DNA from: a virus
DNA: 24,169 nt
Virus record (IMG/VR): IMGVR_UViG_3300042509_000987
Location: 1 to 24,169 of that record
Reading direction: 5' to 3' (one strand)
This document shows, one piece after another, positions 9,276 to 19,948 of the stretch. Under the pieces are notes generated by a model. It worked only from the letters and a program-made list of their open reading frames with translations. It searched no databases and was not told the origin of the DNA. The position numbers and the translations under genes are program-made. Every line of letters begins with the position of its first letter. Positions within the stretch are counted from its first letter, which is position 1.

Positions 9276-12200
9276 TTAATTTGAGTCGAATGTAACTGTA
9301 GTCAAATCAAATGAATTCCAAAGTGTATCATCAAATTTTTTGTTTATACCATAAGCAAATGTATTTTCCACAGATGTATTTGCTATTCCAGTTGGGTTAA
9401 ACTCCGAAATTGTTCCAGAATATAATATCTTTTGACCTGTTTGGAAATTATGATTTGGAAGATTAATTATATCATTGTCAATATTAACAACACTATTGGA
9501 AGAACTATTAAATTCACGATAAAATAAAGGTGTTCCTTTACTAGTCAAACTAAAAGATTTAATTCCAACAACAGAATTTCCAGGAAGTCTTCTTCTAATT
9601 TTTACATTAGAAGTTTGGGTTCCGTGATTTAATTTATGTGGAAGATTCAATCTTACACTTCCAACACCAATTTCAGTAATAACAGTATTGTCTGGAATAA
9701 GTAAAGTGGAAAATCCAACATAATCACCAACATTTAAATTATCAGTAGTAAGATTTATATAATATGGATAAAAACTATCAAATGATGCAGATGTTGACGC
9801 AATTGAAATATATTCATTTGAACCATTAAATTTATCACTTATATCATCCATCAACAAAACTTTATTTGTTTTACTCAGAATGTATGGTTTAAGTGCTCGT
9901 CCAAAAATAGGTCCAATTACACCAACACCAGCAACGTTTGCTTCTGCTGCTCCAATATTTACCCTTTCGATAGACCCATCTTCAAATAAACTTTCTTCAT
10001 CTTCTGTGACTAATGAGAAATTATTTCGGTTATAAAATGATGACAAATTATCAATATTTACAACTAAATCTAATGTAGAGTTTGCAATTCCAACCTTTAG
10101 ATTTTTTGTTGAAGTATATGAAATAGAACTAATTACATCCAAATCAGAAAATTCTTTAAATCCTGCTGGATGAATAATAGAACGAACTGGTTCTTTCCAT
10201 ACATCATAAGGAATTTCACCCTTAATTGAATATGAAAATTTCTGATAATAAGAATTATCAGAAATTCTTTGTTGATAATTATTTAAAAATCCAATTTCAT
10301 TTCCAGCATCATTAACTTTGTCTCTTATAACTCCAAGTGTTGATTTTAAGTTAAATTTATTAACAAATTCAACAGTACCATTTAATAATGATTTTTCACC
10401 CTTTAGTTTATTTCCAACTTCCAATTCACCTTTTGCACCAATTAATCGTAATTGGTTAATATCGTTATCCCAACCATTTTCCATGACGGTTGCGGAAAAT
10501 ACTGAATTTCCAACATTATCAAATCCAGTAACTTTTTCACCTGAAATATAACTTAAATCATCAATGAGAACCATCTCAAATTCTGGCATATCCTTTTTAT
10601 TAATAACAACTCCATATCCATAAGTATTGATATAATTGCCTTCAAGATTGTCTTGATTGAGATTTAAATTATCCTTTACACCAGTCATACTAAAAGTCAC
10701 AGTAAAGTTTTCTGAACTTATTCCAGTTACAGTAAAAAACTTATATCCATAATCTTTTGAATTGAAATTATCTTTTGTTTTATCTTGCTGCCTACATTTT
10801 TCTATAAAAATTTCATCTCCAATAGCAAATGGGAATATAGTTTCAGTTTTTCCATATCCTGTTGTAATTAATGGATACAATTGATTATCATTTAGTAATT
10901 CTAAAGTAACTATAGAACCATCATTTGTTGCTACAATATCATCAATCTCATATCCATTAGAATTGTTTATAGGTACAATTCTCAATGGTGTTGTCAAATC
11001 ATTAGTATTTTCAACAACTTTTACTCCAACAATACTTCCACTTTGCAATTCTGCAGATAACTTTATCTTATCATTCCCAATAACTTTAAGTGATGGTGCA
11101 GTATTATATCCTTTCCCTCCAGTTGTTATGCCAACATAATCAATTCTTAAAATATCTTTAATTTGAACGATTGCTGGAGCACTTAAAAATGGTGTTAATG
11201 TGATGTCAGTTGGGTAATTAAATCCATCTTTAACTCTTTCTAAATGATTAACTTTTCCTATTGTAGAAGATGATGATTTTAGAATTGCATTTTTACCAGA
11301 AATAGTTTCAATTGAAGAAATTTTTGGTAATTTTGTATATCTTTTTCCACCAAAATTAACTTTTATTTTTGATATTGAACCAGTTGCATTCGTGGAATTT
11401 GTATCATAAAAAATAGTAGATACTCCACTCGAAATTGTGTATAATGTATTTTCTGGTTTTGTATTTAAATTAAACTTAAATGCAGTACTTCCAATTCCTA
11501 TAATTGGATATTCATTATTAAATGTGCTAGGAACTATTTTAATTCTATTATTTGCAATAACTTCTGTATCAGAAGAAATCTGGAATAATTCAGAAAAAGA
11601 ACTTTCTGATGGTATTAAATTGTAATATATTTCATTTGGAACATCAGTCGTTTGAGTATTTAATTTTCTATTATTATTGTCAATATATTTAAAACTTTCA
11701 ATTTCTTTAACAAAATTTGGATCTTTATATAATCTCAAATCCATCCCAGAAGCATCACTCAAATCAAAAGTTAATGAATCTCCTTTAGTTAAACTAACTG
11801 ATGGATTTATAAGTGCTATACTATGAGTAGATACACCAACACTTGTGAAACTAATGCAAGTTCCAACAGTTGTATCATACAGATAATTTGATAATTTTAT
11901 TTTATCTGGGTCTTGCTTTAGGATATAATAAGTTTTATTATCATCCAATCCACCAATAACAGTATTACCATTAGTATAATAAACAACTTTATCACCAGTT
12001 TTTAATTTATTATCAATTATAGTAATTTCATTTGTTTGTGTATTTACACCAACCGAAGAAGCATTAAAGTTAATTTTGTCTGTTGTAATTTTTCTAAGTT
12101 TGGAATCATATCTTAATTTTATTGTATTGGAAAAACTTGGATATACATTAAATTTTATTTTATCGTCTGTTTCCAGTCCGTGAGTTTGTGCGGTTGAAAC

Positions 12201-15200
12201 AATAACAGAGTAATTTTCAAAAGTTCCAGTAATTTTAGAATATTGTGTTGTTAATGAATGTGCTAGTCCAATATTTGTTGTTGGTGAAAAGAAGTATAAT
12301 GAATTATTTGTTGTTCCAATTCCTGTGATTGTTGTGAATCCCAAAGTGGATAATCCAATATAATCGTTTCCTAAATTGACCGCATATACTGTTTGGTTTT
12401 GATTTATTCTAAATGTAGAACCTGCACCAGTATTTGATACTATGATTCCAGTTCCACCCAATCCAACATTATAAGTTAAAGATTGTCCTGTATAATATTT
12501 GTGATTTGGTAAATAAATTGAACGAGATGGAACAAATTTGTCATATATTGATCTTTGAATGGAAACAACAGTGGTAGATATCCCACCACCAAGACTGTGA
12601 TTTGGTGAAATTTGGATACTTCCAATTCCAACACTTATAATAGTTGTTCCAGCAGAAACATTAGTTCCAGAAACATAATCACCAATTTGTAATGCAATAG
12701 TATTAATTCCAATATAATTGGTTATTGCTGCATCAAATGAACCAAAATCAGTTTTAATACCAACAAGTTTGTAATAATTTGTTCCACTAGTACCTATTCC
12801 TATTGTATTAGTAGGATTGAAGTAAATAGTTTTGTTTTCAATGATAGTATCATCATACTGTGAGGCATTGAATGTAAATGTATTGGGAAGCAATGCCACA
12901 GAAACGATACCTACAGTATGAATTCCAGCATAATTTTCATATCGATTTACAAATAATTTTGACTCAGAAGATGATATATCAATAACTCTTAAAGTTTCTG
13001 TACCAATTTTAATTAAGTTATCAACTTCAAACCCAGAAATATCATTTACACTAATATGAGTTGTTACACCAGTAGTTGATTGATTTGGAACATCATTTAT
13101 TAACCCAACAGTCTTTTGATTTACTAATACTTTTTTAAATCCTTGGATATAATTATAAGGACTAGAAGAAATAGAAGTAACTAAAATTTCATCATTTGTA
13201 ATCAAATTATGAGGTATTTTTGCAATTCCTTTTACTCTAGTTCCCTTTGTGATAAAAGTAACACCAGAAAAAGTAGATACTCCAATTTGAATATTTGAAA
13301 CTTCTTTTCCTTCAACTCTTGATATTGCAGCAGATATCCCAGTTCCCCCAGAGGTTAAATTATCAAAGACAAGATTATCTCCTGTTTTGTAATCTTGACC
13401 TGTATCATAAATTGATATGGAATTTATACCAGAAGATTGTATTTGTTTTACTATAAATTCTTGTTTATATTTTGATTCAATTTTATTAATTAAATCATAA
13501 GATGCATATGAAGAATTTAAATAATATGGTCCAGTATTTCTTACTATATCCAAATTATCAAAATCTAATTCTTGATTAAATGAAGGTTCAAAATTTTCTT
13601 GTATTGGAATATCTTTAAACTCCGAACCAATTAAATATGGATATTCTGGGTTTCCTTCATCATCGAGGCTAAGAAAATATCCATAGTTAATATTTGGGAA
13701 ATCGTCATTATCTATAAACATCCCATTATATTTGTCTAAATCACCATTAGATTTTGCTTTATCGTAATAAAAATCTTGAACAAAGAATCCAGAATTAAAA
13801 TTTGGTCTCAAATTTAAATTAACTAAATTTGATACTTCAAACTCAGTAATTTTATTGTAACTCGATTTTAATTGTTTAATTTGTCCATTTATTTTGCCAT
13901 AAGGACCAAAAATAGGATTTCCATCATATGCCCATCCTAAAATTTGATATGGATTTGTTGATCCTTTTGGTGGATTTTCTGTGCCATTTATATTGATAAA
14001 ATTATTTAAATTTTTTCTTAATTTTTTAGATGGGTAATAATTTACAAATTGCAATCCAAAATCATCATTATCACTTGGTACAATAACACCTTCATCTTCA
14101 AAATTTATAATTGACTTATTTCTTTCAATTTGATTTAATTTCCATTCAAAAACATTGCCTATAAATCTAGCACCAGAACCTCTTTTTTTTATGTCTAATG
14201 ATGTATTTGTTTTATCATAGTTTAACCCAGAATTAATAACTGAAACTTGAGTTATTTTTCCATTTACTACGGTTGGATGCAATTCAGCATATTTTCCACT
14301 TTCACTAGTGACGACTATATCAATATCATTTGAATAACCATTTCCCGCATTTAATATTTGAACGTCAACAATTAAACCATCAGAAATAATAGGTTTCAAT
14401 AAAGCTTTAGATGTGTAATTACTTACAGTAACCAATGGTTTTCTGTGAAAATTAATAATGTCTGGTGTTCCATAATTACTTCCATTATTTTCTACAAAAA
14501 TGTTATCAAAAGATCCAAGAACAATTGGGTCTAATGATGGTTTTATAATTGTGGTAGTAATTCCACTAATTGAATCGACATTAATTTCAATTGGTGGATA
14601 TGAAAATTTATGAGTTCCTACTCCAACAGAATTAAAATTTACATATTTTTTATTAATATAGTTTTCTCTAGAAATATTTGTGGCAATTCCAGCAATTGAT
14701 AATTTAAATTTATTTTCATCGACTACAGTAACATGATAATTAATCTGAGTGGATAAACCAGATATTACAGTGTCTGATGTTGTGTATAATACTAAATCTT
14801 CATTTTTAAAATTATGATTTTTTGCAAAAATATAATTATCAAAAGTATTGATGCCAACAGTAGTATTATCTGCAGATAATATTGATGGAACTGCTACAAA
14901 TCTATTTGAATATCCAGAACCACCATTCTTTACATATATTTTTGTTATTGTATTTTTTGAATTTACTGTAGTTAAACTGTGAACTCCAGAATAACCTATA
15001 CCACTAATCGAAATAGTATTGATTCCAGATACGGAATCATTTTTTGTATTATATAATTTTATTTGTGTTGTGCTAGTTACACCAACAAAATATGAAGCAC
15101 CATTAATAAGGGGAGATATGGAAGTATTTGAATTTTTATTATAAAAAACTTCTTCAAAATTATCAAAATTGTGATTTTGTGAAAAATTAATACTATTGCT

Positions 15201-17630
15201 GTATATACTAGTTGCTTTAAAATTTGAAGTAATTCTTTTTTTTACTAAATTTGATTCCAATACAGCACCAGAACCATTTCCACCAGTTAAAGTAATTTTT
15301 GGTTTTGATTGATAACCAATTCCTGGTGATAATAATTTTACTTCCTTCAGACTTCCTGTTATACATCCATTTGCAATGGCACCGAAACCAGAATTATCTT
15401 CAATACTTATTCCAGAAAAATTAATTACATCATATCCTTCACCTTTACCATCAATGAATACTGAATCTAATTTTCCATAGTAAATATTATCTTGAAAAAT
15501 AGTTGTTGAAAATAGTTCAACTCCGTCTGCTAAAATACCTATTTTTTTATTGATTGTATTTCTTTTTTCTGGGTCATCGAAAAATTGGTTTTTCTTAATT
15601 AAATTAAATTTTTTAAATAATTTTTGGTGTTCTAATGTTTTATTTTGATAATTTAATTGTACAAAAGAATCTTCATTCCCTACATTCGAAAATTTAATAT
15701 AAGTTTTGGTATATAAGTCAGTATTACTATAAGAAAGTTTAATATTATTCTCATCATATTTTGTCAAAAAGTAGATAGAAGTTTTAATTCCAGAATTAGA
15801 AGATGGGCTATAATAAATTTTTTCTCCAGTGTAAAAATTATGATTGGGACAATTTAATACACTTGTAATCCCTACACTATCAATCCAATTTGGATTTGTG
15901 GTTTTAGTAACTTTTGTTTTTCTATCTGTTGCATAAATTGTGTCATGTGGTAAACCAGAAGAAGTGACATAAAAATTATCAAAATTATAGTCAACATAAG
16001 TATTTTGCACTCCTGTTGGTAAAATCGAAATTGATGAAAAATAATTTAAAGCACTACTTGCCTTTTTAATTGTTTTTTTAATTTCAGTTTTTGATGCTAT
16101 ATTTAAATTTGTTTCATTAATATCAACATAATACCCATTAGCATTAAAACCATAATCTTTTACACTTACCGATAAAATATTATCATTTTCATCATCTGGA
16201 TTTAATAAGTCAAATCTATCTCCAATAATAAAATTTAAATTATCATAAAAATATAATCTACTACCATTAATAGATTTTATTTTATGAGATGATGGGATAT
16301 TATAATTCCAAAAATTAAATTCTTTTCTATCATTCAAATCAATTCCGAATGAAGAAAGTTGTATTTTGTCTCCAACTCTTAAACTAGATGTTTGCGAATA
16401 ATCAATAGTATCAATAATATTAATTAATCTAAATTCAACTTTAGTTCCATCATCTAGATATGAATATAAAAAGTTTTCCTCTACTAATTCTTCTCCAAAG
16501 TTTAAATCCGCAATAACACCAGAAACTCCAAGAAATTCTGTTAAAGTTTTATCCGTATAAGATAAAGTTATTGGATTTGCTAAATTTGATGTTTTTATAA
16601 ACAAAGAACCACTTTTATTAAATCCAACTGTAGAATCTACTATAATAAACGAAGACCCTTCGACAACAGACTCTGCAATATTTGTTTTTTTAGTTGGTTC
16701 AAAATTAAATACAAATGAAGTGGAATCTAAAGAAATTTCATATAAATCTCGGTCATCTACTGGTCTATACTCTACATTATAAACAGCAGCACTAGCAGTT
16801 TTGCCATTACTTAAAGTTTCAAATATAGTTTTTCCTTTTAATTGTTTTCTTAAAACAGAATCATTAACTCTGAATGTTTCATCTCTAACTATCTGCTCGA
16901 CCAAAATATTCTTAGTAATCAAATAATTATTATCAGAAGGTCTCAACAAATAATCTTGTGGTTTGAGAACTTCAATATTTTTACTAAAAAGAACATTGAA
17001 TAAAATTTTATAAGAAGTATCAGTTCCTTTTGAAATATAAAAATCTTTTGCTCTAGATAAAATATTTTTTAAATTTAATCCTGTTACAAACTGTCTATCC
17101 TCAAATCCAGGTAAAAATTGAGTTTTAAACTTTTTAAATATTTCATTAAAGAATAATAAATTTAAATTCGTTACTGTTCCATCAACACTATGTGATGTAG
17201 AATCAGTAGATGAAAATACAAAAGAATCATTATTTGAATGTTTGTCTATCCCACTAAATCCACGAATACATCCAGTAAAACTATTTGTAGTAATACCAGT
17301 ATATGTAATAATTTCATCATCAATTTTCAATAAACCATATTTTTGCGGAAATCCAATTGTATGATTGACTACAATTACATCATCAAAAGATGTTACATCT
17401 TTTGTTAAGATACAAGGAACTGCTGTAGTATAAAATGTTTCAGTATTAAAATTATCAATACTCTTATATTGTTGTAAATTGACTGCTAAATCTACAACAC
17501 CAGTTTGATGTTCTTGAGAAATATAGTATTGCTCTAAAAATTCTCTAAAAAGTGGTGAATCATCATTCAAAAATTCTGGAATTTGTGATTCAACAATAGA
17601 TTGAATTTTTACTCTTTTGATTTCCGACAT
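9276..17630 (-). CDS. 7: Giant baseplate wedge protein gp7
   Basis: This 2784-residue homologue of T4 gp7 (1032 residues) is a wedge scaffold that joins gp6, gp8 and gp10 in T4. The N-terminus (PEFLNDDSPLFREFLEQYY, 18-36) and residues 194-224 (AKDFYISKGTDTSYKILFNVLF) match the conserved C-terminal half of T4 gp7, which has DFYSTKGIEASYKFLFKVLY. A second T4-like block, W-K-x-P-V-R-S-I-I-H-P-A-G-F, appears near 2476. About 2200 extra residues lie between these blocks, with many GSGY-type modules and a YHYH-like domain at about 1225-1340 (GWAYDGNPIFGPYG, then NGMF, GYFLS and YPYLIG). The region equivalent to the first ~600 residues of T4 gp7 is not found upstream. The start ATG lies 1 nt after the gp6 stop, so translation is probably coupled. 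There is no internal stop or frameshift. Confidence 0.88.
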   Translation of the reverse strand: MSEIKRVKIQSIVESQIPEFLNDDSPLFREFLEQYYISQEHQTGVVDLAVNLQQYKSIDNFNTETFYTTAVPCILTKDVTSFDDVIVVNHTIGFPQKYGLLKIDDEIITYTGITTNSFTGCIRGFSGIDKHSNNDSFVFSSTDSTSHSVDGTVTNLNLLFFNEIFKKFKTQFLPGFEDRQFVTGLNLKNILSRAKDFYISKGTDTSYKILFNVLFSKNIEVLKPQDYLLRPSDNNYLITKNILVEQIVRDETFRVNDSVLRKQLKGKTIFETLSNGKTASAAVYNVEYRPVDDRDLYEISLDSTSFVFNFEPTKKTNIAESVVEGSSFIIVDSTVGFNKSGSLFIKTSNLANPITLSYTDKTLTEFLGVSGVIADLNFGEELVEENFLYSYLDDGTKVEFRLINIIDTIDYSQTSSLRVGDKIQLSSFGIDLNDRKEFNFWNYNIPSSHKIKSINGSRLYFYDNLNFIIGDRFDLLNPDDENDNILSVSVKDYGFNANGYYVDINETNLNIASKTEIKKTIKKASSALNYFSSISILPTGVQNTYVDYNFDNFYVTSSGLPHDTIYATDRKTKVTKTTNPNWIDSVGITSVLNCPNHNFYTGEKIYYSPSSNSGIKTSIYFLTKYDENNIKLSYSNTDLYTKTYIKFSNVGNEDSFVQLNYQNKTLEHQKLFKKFNLIKKNQFFDDPEKRNTINKKIGILADGVELFSTTIFQDNIYYGKLDSVFIDGKGEGYDVINFSGISIEDNSGFGAIANGCITGSLKEVKLLSPGIGYQSKPKITLTGGNGSGAVLESNLVKKRITSNFKATSIYSNSINFSQNHNFDNFEEVFYNKNSNTSISPLINGASYFVGVTSTTQIKLYNTKNDSVSGINTISISGIGYSGVHSLTTVNSKNTITKIYVKNGGSGYSNRFVAVPSILSADNTTVGINTFDNYIFAKNHNFKNEDLVLYTTSDTVISGLSTQINYHVTVVDENKFKLSIAGIATNISRENYINKKYVNFNSVGVGTHKFSYPPIEINVDSISGITTTIIKPSLDPIVLGSFDNIFVENNGSNYGTPDIINFHRKPLVTVSNYTSKALLKPIISDGLIVDVQILNAGNGYSNDIDIVVTSESGKYAELHPTVVNGKITQVSVINSGLNYDKTNTSLDIKKRGSGARFIGNVFEWKLNQIERNKSIINFEDEGVIVPSDNDDFGLQFVNYYPSKKLRKNLNNFININGTENPPKGSTNPYQILGWAYDGNPIFGPYGKINGQIKQLKSSYNKITEFEVSNLVNLNLRPNFNSGFFVQDFYYDKAKSNGDLDKYNGMFIDNDDFPNINYGYFLSLDDEGNPEYPYLIGSEFKDIPIQENFEPSFNQELDFDNLDIVRNTGPYYLNSSYASYDLINKIESKYKQEFIVKQIQSSGINSISIYDTGQDYKTGDNLVFDNLTSGGTGISAAISRVEGKEVSNIQIGVSTFSGVTFITKGTRVKGIAKIPHNLITNDEILVTSISSSPYNYIQGFKKVLVNQKTVGLINDVPNQSTTGVTTHISVNDISGFEVDNLIKIGTETLRVIDISSSESKLFVNRYENYAGIHTVGIVSVALLPNTFTFNASQYDDTIIENKTIYFNPTNTIGIGTSGTNYYKLVGIKTDFGSFDAAITNYIGINTIALQIGDYVSGTNVSAGTTIISVGIGSIQISPNHSLGGGISTTVVSIQRSIYDKFVPSRSIYLPNHKYYTGQSLTYNVGLGGTGIIVSNTGAGSTFRINQNQTVYAVNLGNDYIGLSTLGFTTITGIGTTNNSLYFFSPTTNIGLAHSLTTQYSKITGTFENYSVIVSTAQTHGLETDDKIKFNVYPSFSNTIKLRYDSKLRKITTDKINFNASSVGVNTQTNEITIIDNKLKTGDKVVYYTNGNTVIGGLDDNKTYYILKQDPDKIKLSNYLYDTTVGTCISFTSVGVSTHSIALINPSVSLTKGDSLTFDLSDASGMDLRLYKDPNFVKEIESFKYIDNNNRKLNTQTTDVPNEIYYNLIPSESSFSELFQISSDTEVIANNRIKIVPSTFNNEYPIIGIGSTAFKFNLNTKPENTLYTISSGVSTIFYDTNSTNATGSISKIKVNFGGKRYTKLPKISSIETISGKNAILKSSSSTIGKVNHLERVKDGFNYPTDITLTPFLSAPAIVQIKDILRIDYVGITTGGKGYNTAPSLKVIGNDKIKLSAELQSGSIVGVKVVENTNDLTTPLRIVPINNSNGYEIDDIVATNDGSIVTLELLNDNQLYPLITTGYGKTETIFPFAIGDEIFIEKCRQQDKTKDNFNSKDYGYKFFTVTGISSENFTVTFSMTGVKDNLNLNQDNLEGNYINTYGYGVVINKKDMPEFEMVLIDDLSYISGEKVTGFDNVGNSVFSATVMENGWDNDINQLRLIGAKGELEVGNKLKGEKSLLNGTVEFVNKFNLKSTLGVIRDKVNDAGNEIGFLNNYQQRISDNSYYQKFSYSIKGEIPYDVWKEPVRSIIHPAGFKEFSDLDVISSISYTSTKNLKVGIANSTLDLVVNIDNLSSFYNRNNFSLVTEDEESLFEDGSIERVNIGAAEANVAGVGVIGPIFGRALKPYILSKTNKVLLMDDISDKFNGSNEYISIASTSASFDSFYPYYINLTTDNLNVGDYVGFSTLLIPDNTVITEIGVGSVRLNLPHKLNHGTQTSNVKIRRRLPGNSVVGIKSFSLTSKGTPLFYREFNSSSNSVVNIDNDIINLPNHNFQTGQKILYSGTISEFNPTGIANTSVENTFAYGINKKFDDTLWNSFDLTTVTFDSN

Positions 17631-17631
17631 C

Positions 17632-19512
17632 TTATCTTGTATAATTTCCGTTTACGTAACTTGATGTGACCGCATATTGTGTTGCTGAAGTATTTTCACC
17701 AGATGTAATCACATCTTCTAGCACACTTACATTAAGTTTAGTAGTATCTAGTTCCAAGTATATATCCTTCAACGCAAGGACATCATTTGACTCTGGTATT
17801 GCTTCTATTTCAATACCAGCAGTGCTTGTAGATGATGTGAATGTGATTGTGGTCAATTTAATTTCACCTCTCATATAATCCACAGTTCCAGCATTATTAT
17901 TTACAATTACAGGGACACCATCAACCAATTTAAAGAAAAATATAGTTCCAATTTCATCAGTTTTTGGAATATCACTCATATACAAAGTTCCACTTACATC
18001 TTGCACTGTAAATCCAGTCGATTTTATATTATACCCTCTACCATCAGAATTTAATTTTTTGATATGAAACTCATTTCCAAAGCATATTTCATATGTTGCT
18101 AATTTATTAAACTCAGGTTGCAAATCCCTTCTGATTTTAATTTTAGTAATATTTGAAGTAATAGATGTGCTTGTATTATCAATCAAAGAAGAAACTTTAC
18201 TATATTTAAATCTACCACCAAAACTATTCAATTCAGTTGATTTACTATAAGATTCTAAATTTTTTGTAACTCTTAGTTGTAAATTATTTGGATCTATTGT
18301 AGTACTTTTATCATAGTAAACTGTTGTATCCAACTCAACATACATATATTTCAAATCAATAATTTCTGGTTTAATTCCAGCAATTGAATATTGTCTTAAA
18401 TCTTTTTTAATACTATCTTTTGTAATTTGTGAAAGATATTTACCATTTCTTGGTTTAATTGAAATATAAACTTTACCGTACTCTGGTGGATCTAACTCAT
18501 CTCCACCATATGCTGTTACAGTGTCTACATTTGGAAATATATATGGGATTAGACCTTTGTAGTCATTTGCCGTTACTGCACGGTATTGTGATGCATATAC
18601 CCTAGGTCCAAGATACTTAATTGAATCAATTGATTCGATGTCATCACCATTTTCTGATGATTGTGTAGTAGTTAATAAAGAAATATTGTTTGTAATTGAA
18701 GTGCTATTATTATCAGTTAAAATTCCAGAAAAAGTAAAGTTTGCTGCACCATTTGCATCTCTTCCATTGGTAATAATATAACTGATAAAAATAGTGCTTC
18801 CACTAATTGGTTTTTTCCCTATAACATCATCACCAAATAGAATCTCATATTTCTCATCATCTATTTCTTGTATCAGAAAAAGTTTTGAATCTTTATTTAC
18901 TTGGAAAATATTTTCATATGATTGATACTTTTCCGTAATCACACCAGTAACTTTCACACGAATTGTAGATGAATCTACACCAGTATTTGGAATTGTAAAT
19001 CTTTGATTTGATTGTGATTTATCTACTGTATATGTTTTTGTTAAATATGAACCTTCATAGATATCAATCCCAGTAAAATTTGCATATCCATTATTATCGA
19101 CTACTACTGTGATATCCTCTGGAATTGAAAAGATATAATTACCATTTTCAACAGCACCTAAAGCAACGATTCCTGCCTTCAGAGTGACTGTTTTTGAATT
19201 TAACCCTGCTGTATTAACTGTAAAACTAACTTTTGCTTTTGATGCTCTTTTGGATCTGGGAACATATCCAATATTACGTGCAAGAGAGACTACATTTTCT
19301 CGAAGAGTTGCACTATCAATAAAGGATTCATTCACTGCCATGTTTGTATTGAAGGCAGTGATATAAGAGTTGTATGCTAGTATATCAATTAAACTTGAAA
19401 AATTAGAACCTTCAAAATCAAAATCCGTAAAATTGCTATTCGATCTCAGATAGTCCTTTATCTGAGTACGTAAATCATTAAAATCTAGATTTGTGAAATT
19501 ATTGAAGGACAT
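17632..19512 (-). CDS. 6: Baseplate wedge protein gp6 (baseplate J-like)
   Basis: This protein forms the inner wedge ring that holds the baseplate together and moves during sheath contraction. The 626 residues are close to T4 gp6 (660). The N-terminus (F.NLDFNDLRTQIKDYLRSN, then FEGSNFSSLIDILAYNSYI, then NESFIDSATLRENVVSLARNIGY) is typical of the gp6/baseplate-J family. A J-family core lies near 310-390: TANDYKGLIPYIFPNV, AYGGDELDPPEYGKVYI and KKDLRQYSIAGIKPEI. The ATG overlaps the gp25 stop as TAATG, and the next gene (gp7) starts 1 nt after the gp6 stop. The three wedge genes are therefore almost certainly one translational unit. No separate promoter or strong Shine-Dalgarno sequence is seen. 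Confidence 0.9.
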   Translation of the reverse strand: MSFNNFTNLDFNDLRTQIKDYLRSNSNFTDFDFEGSNFSSLIDILAYNSYITAFNTNMAVNESFIDSATLRENVVSLARNIGYVPRSKRASKAKVSFTVNTAGLNSKTVTLKAGIVALGAVENGNYIFSIPEDITVVVDNNGYANFTGIDIYEGSYLTKTYTVDKSQSNQRFTIPNTGVDSSTIRVKVTGVITEKYQSYENIFQVNKDSKLFLIQEIDDEKYEILFGDDVIGKKPISGSTIFISYIITNGRDANGAANFTFSGILTDNNSTSITNNISLLTTTQSSENGDDIESIDSIKYLGPRVYASQYRAVTANDYKGLIPYIFPNVDTVTAYGGDELDPPEYGKVYISIKPRNGKYLSQITKDSIKKDLRQYSIAGIKPEIIDLKYMYVELDTTVYYDKSTTIDPNNLQLRVTKNLESYSKSTELNSFGGRFKYSKVSSLIDNTSTSITSNITKIKIRRDLQPEFNKLATYEICFGNEFHIKKLNSDGRGYNIKSTGFTVQDVSGTLYMSDIPKTDEIGTIFFFKLVDGVPVIVNNNAGTVDYMRGEIKLTTITFTSSTSTAGIEIEAIPESNDVLALKDIYLELDTTKLNVSVLEDVITSGENTSATQYAVTSSYVNGNYTR

Positions 19513-19910
19513 TATATTCTAGTTGGTTGTAAAAGAAACTCTATATTTTGAGGAGGAAATGGAAGTCCAACAATATCATAAGAAATTTTTACATTTAATT
19601 CATTTGAATCTTCTATGGATTCGACAATTACATCTCTTACTACAATTCTTGGTTCAAAGTTACTTAATACTGTTTTAATTTCTTCATCAAGTATTGTCGA
19701 AACTTCTGGTCCATTTAGTTCAAATAAAGAATTATCAACAGAGGTTCCCAATAAATTATTGAAGAACCTCTCACCAATACGAGTTCTGACTAAGTTAATA
19801 ACAGATTTTTTAATTGCATCCTCATTTCTTAATATAAGAATGTCATTTGTCACTGGATGTCTAGAAAAAGACAAACTAATGTCCTTAAAACTTCTAGAAA
19901 TACTAAGCAT
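19512..19910 (-). CDS. 25: Baseplate wedge protein gp25
   Basis: gp25 links gp6 to the tail tube/sheath base and belongs to the GPW/gp25 family (lysozyme-like in name only; a structural wedge protein). At 132 residues it is exactly the length of T4 gp25. The family signature is visible: IKKSVINLVRTRIGERFFNNLLG (33-55) and the conserved EPR motif in NFEPRI (84-89). It is the first gene of the gp25-gp6-gp7 unit and overlaps gp6 by 1 nt. The ATG at 19910 has no clear Shine-Dalgarno sequence. A TTAAATA stretch upstream, near 19924-19931, is only a weak match to the late promoter octamer, so how this transcript starts is unclear. Confidence 0.92.
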   Translation of the reverse strand: MLSISRSFKDISLSFSRHPVTNDILILRNEDAIKKSVINLVRTRIGERFFNNLLGTSVDNSLFELNGPEVSTILDEEIKTVLSNFEPRIVVRDVIVESIEDSNELNVKISYDIVGLPFPPQNIEFLLQPTRI

Positions 19911-19948
19911 TTAAACAATGAGTATATTTAATATATCTATAATACTTT

